A DNA stretch of 32,216 bases from Amphimedon queenslandica (Eukaryota; Porifera; Demospongiae; Haplosclerida; Niphatidae): positions 88,064 to 120,279 of the forward strand of contig NW_003546523.1 in assembly GCF_000090795.2 (NCBI RefSeq). The letters are read 5' to 3'. The first letter of the stretch is position 1, and every line of letters begins with the position of its first letter. The notes beneath the pieces were generated by a model that did not search any database, was not told the origin of the DNA, and saw only the letters and a program-made list of their open reading frames with translations. Position numbers and translations under genes: made by a program. Below, piece after piece: positions 11,647-32,216 of this stretch.

Positions 11647-12035
11647 GGGGCGAGCCTGAGCTCACCCCACTAAGGCGAGAAAACGTCTGCCTGTCTGTCT
11701 GTCTGTACAGACAGTAGGATCGTCTAACTATTATTAATGTTAAATACTCTAACTATGATTATGCTCACGTGCATGCACACAAGCCAATATAACCATGCTT
11801 GCAACAAAAATTAACCAGTATTCATCAATTTTTTACATGGCAGCATTTTTACAGTGAAGTCAGAGAAATGAATCAAGAAGAAGCTCGTAAGAGTCGTTGT
11901 AGGGAGCTCTACAGCCAGAGAATGGCCACAGAGACTCCTGAAGCAAGAGAAGCCAGGCTGGCTATGAGAAGAGTCGCAGCTAGAGCTCGTAGAACTAATA
12001 ATATCTAATTGCGTGTACATACTCAGGCTCGCCCC
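11647..12035. mobile_element. 389-bp element with GGGGCGAGCCTGAG inverted ends
   Basis: GGGGCGAGCCTGAG at 11647-11660 is matched by the perfect complement CTCAGGCTCGCCCC at 12022-12035. Target duplication is unclear (ATT before, TCAAT after). The element contains a short CTGT repeat near its left end and an ORF fragment on the plus strand. It is likely a deleted, non-autonomous DNA transposon. Confidence 0.7.
11868..12008 (+). pseudogene. remnant Arg/Glu-rich ORF, STPR-like repeat fragment
   Basis: The open frame reads MNQEEARKSRCRELYSQRMA, then a TETPEAREARLAMRR segment, and ends RRTNNI just inside the right inverted repeat. The spacing of ETPE..R.ARL with basic runs resembles one to two units of the 23-residue STPR-type DNA-binding repeat found in some transposon and regulatory proteins (established knowledge; the assignment is inference). 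It is far too short to be a complete protein and lies wholly within the inverted-repeat element, so I treat it as a transposon relic. The same frame is open upstream to 11799. Confidence 0.45.
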
Positions 12036-12078
12036 TCAATGTTCTACATTACTCCTAGTTATTGATAATACTATGTAG

Positions 12079-12540
12079 CTGGAGAGTTTCCTACAAAATT
12101 TTGGTATTTTGAGCAGATTTCGGTCAAAATTAGATTATAAATTTTTTTAATGTAGCACTAAATTTTGCCAAGATTAAAAAAAAGAAAATTTTAACTTTAT
12201 ATATTTTTGTTGCATATACATGTATTTATTTTGCATGGAAAATTTGAGCTGATTCTGATCAAAATTAAATTTTCATAGATTTGATTAAAGTCCCTGTACT
12301 GTAGTACATGGTCTCAGACCAAATTTTGCCAAAATTGAAAAAGACAGAATTCTTCAATTCTATATTTGTTTTCTGATACATATACATGTATTTTTGTTGC
12401 ATAGAAAGTTTGAACTGATTCCAATCAAGATTGAATTTTTTGTGAATTTTAAAATTGCTCAAAAATCTGGTCAAAGTCCCTGTACTGTAGTACATAGTCT
12501 CAGGCCAAATTTTGCTAAAATTGAGGGCTCGAACATTGTA
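12079..12540. repeat. array 1 of a ~180-bp repeat family (intergenic)
   Basis: About 2.5 diverged units. The marker TCCCTGTACTGTAGTACAT recurs at 12291 and 12477 (186 bp apart), with shared segments such as TTCTGATACATATACATGTA and AGTTTGAACTGATTCCAATC. The left end, GAGTTTCCTACAAAATTTTGG, resembles the inverted right end of array 2. Arrays 1 and 3 run in one orientation and array 2 in the other. Confidence 0.75.
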
Positions 12541-12970
12541 TAGTTAGCATTTCATTTTTTGTGAATTCGCTAATACATGTAAATTTGCTGGTATTTGCAG
12601 ATTTATTTTTCACCCTTCAGCTATCTTGTACCATATTTTCCATTATTTTATTTTCTAAAGCGTCACAAAATCCCAAAAATCTCTCACAACTAACTTCCTT
12701 CTATATGGTATAATTTTGCTATAGGCTATGAAATTTTTTACAAAAATCACAAAATATTTTTGACCACAAAATTACCAGTGCTACAACACTAGTTCAACAT
12801 TGCATCTTCAGCATCAGTTAGTATTATATATGGGTATTTTCCCTCAAATTTACTTGTGGTTTTATACTGTGTCAACTGGACATGAGGCTCTATTGTTACT
12901 CAACAAAGCAAGTGCGTGAGGTAAGTACTAAAGTACAGTACATTACTCAATAGTATTGTGCCTTTTAATA

Positions 12971-31468
<18,498 letters not shown>

Positions 31469-31822
31469 TAATGTACAGTAGACTGTGTGTTATGCAATTG
31501 TGATTAATTTGAATTTTATTTTAGTTATATGAGTGATTTTGACAATCTATATATAGCAATTACGTATAACAGTCAATGCATATTACAACAATAGTTACTA
31601 ATTGTAAGTGGGTGTCAACCCTTCCCTCTTTTGCCCCTTTGGGTGATTGCAGGGTCTATGCATTGTATTATGCTACTAATAAGTGTGAATTGTAAGTTTT
31701 GACATGTGCTTTGGAATAACAATTGATGATTATTGATTGCCTACTAAACTGTTTTCATTTCTGAGCACTTGTTTAGTCAATGAGTTATAGCATTCATTTT
31801 CATCTTGACATCGTCAAGTAAT
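31469..31822. other. intergenic/3' flank of the collagen gene
   Basis: 354 bp between the collagen stop and the next ATG. It contains the alternative acceptor at 31523-31524. No AATAAA was seen close to the stop, and no other feature is supported. Confidence 0.5.
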
Positions 31823-32216
31823 ATGGAGGGAAGGAACAAATGTATCTTTTTCATGTCACTGGTGTGGACTATTTTGATGAAATCATTCGGCCCTTCTATG
31901 ATTTTCTCCTCTACTCATTGGAGTCAAAATGAGAAAATATGGTATCATAATATTTTGAGTCCTGCCACACTTTTCTTTTATCTATTGTTACCTTTCTTTG
32001 GTCTCTTAGCAAATAAACTTGGGCAGCTCAATACAGCAATTGCATGTACATGCATTGGAACCTTTTTATCCTTTTGCTTCATCCTACTGTCGCTTCTCAA
32101 TGGTATGGCAATTGATATCATCACATCAGTAGTGGTTCCATTCAGCCTTTTCACAAAAGTTTACTTTGACAATTTAGTTTTATGTTTTATTTCTAATGAG
32201 CTTACAGAACAGTCCT
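31823..32216 (+). CDS. multi-pass membrane protein, MFS-like (5' part, partial)
   Basis: An ATG opens a frame of 131 codons that runs uninterrupted to the window end. The N-terminus is hydrophobic (CIFFMSLVWTILM). Further likely membrane segments follow at about residues 47-65 (TLFFYLLLPFFGLL), 70-93 (IACTCIGTFLSFCFILLSLL) and 98-112. GLLANKLGQ between the second and third segments resembles MFS motif A (GxLADrxGr) with Asn in place of Asp. A later NELTEQS is reminiscent of the proton-oligopeptide (SLC15/POT-like) family, but this is only a resemblance. No intron is needed in the visible part. It lies on the same strand, 354 bp after the collagen stop. The function is not established. Confidence 0.6.
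   Translation, partial: MEGRNKCIFFMSLVWTILMKSFGPSMIFSSTHWSQNEKIWYHNILSPATLFFYLLLPFFGLLANKLGQLNTAIACTCIGTFLSFCFILLSLLNGMAIDIITSVVVPFSLFTKVYFDNLVLCFISNELTEQS

Larger units (their letters stand above)
11101..12970. other. divergent intergenic region between gene D and the collagen gene
   Basis: This presumably contains the promoters of both flanking genes. I see no convincing host coding exon. It holds a short CTGT microsatellite (about 11688-11712) inside an inverted-repeat element (11647-12035), an array of ~180-bp units (about 12079-12540), and diffuse AT-rich sequence. No TATA box could be assigned with confidence. Confidence 0.6.

Noticed and set aside
11688-11712. CTGT run ending in ACAGACAG as a regulatory hairpin
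   Set aside because: It is a simple microsatellite with a short self-complementary end inside a transposon; no support for a function.
12265-12495. Open frame inside array 1
   Set aside because: It repeats with the ~180-bp unit and is compositionally like the repeat; no coding signature.

Overview
The window looks like AT-rich nuclear DNA of an early-branching animal, most likely a demosponge (inference). Introns are very short, many of 45-70 bp, genes sit 100-500 bp apart, small inverted-repeat transposons are common, and the main gene is an animal collagen. No search was run; all gene models come from reading frames, splice sites and paralog comparison within the window.

Left part (1-11100, minus strand): a head-to-tail tandem array of four acid sphingomyelinase-like (SMPD1 family) genes, called A-D here. 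A runs off the left edge; B, C and D are complete 12-exon genes encoding 596, 583 and 570 residues. Each has a signal peptide, a saposin B domain and a calcineurin-like metallophosphatase domain with all expected metal ligands, so all look functional. B and C share about 537 bp of apparently identical sequence at their 5' ends, followed by more diverged 3' ends. Two different hAT-like MITEs (786 bp and 337 bp) sit in the two intergenic gaps. Each has a clean 8-bp target duplication, and each empty site is preserved beside the other gene.

Middle (11101-12970): a divergent intergenic region between gene D (minus) and the collagen gene (plus). It holds a 389-bp inverted-repeat element with a remnant Arg/Glu-rich ORF and an array of ~180-bp units.

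Right part (12971-31468, plus strand): one very large collagen gene that I resolve into 90 exons and about 3073 codons. It has a signal peptide, a thrombospondin N-terminal-like (TSPN/LamG) domain, a first Gly-X-Y region, an internal non-collagenous module, a second Gly-X-Y region, and a C-terminal version of the same module. Exon lengths show that exons 8-48 and 52-90 are the same gene body twice: the last 25 exon pairs before the tail match almost perfectly, including split-codon exons and the positions of Gly-X-Y interruptions. Within each half, an 8-9-exon block is also tandemly duplicated. The simplest reading is a head-to-tail fusion of two copies of an ancestral collagen gene into one double-length chain.

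The right edge (31823-32216, plus) holds the start of an open multi-pass membrane protein gene, perhaps an MFS transporter, cut by the window end. No tRNA, rRNA or CRISPR was seen.
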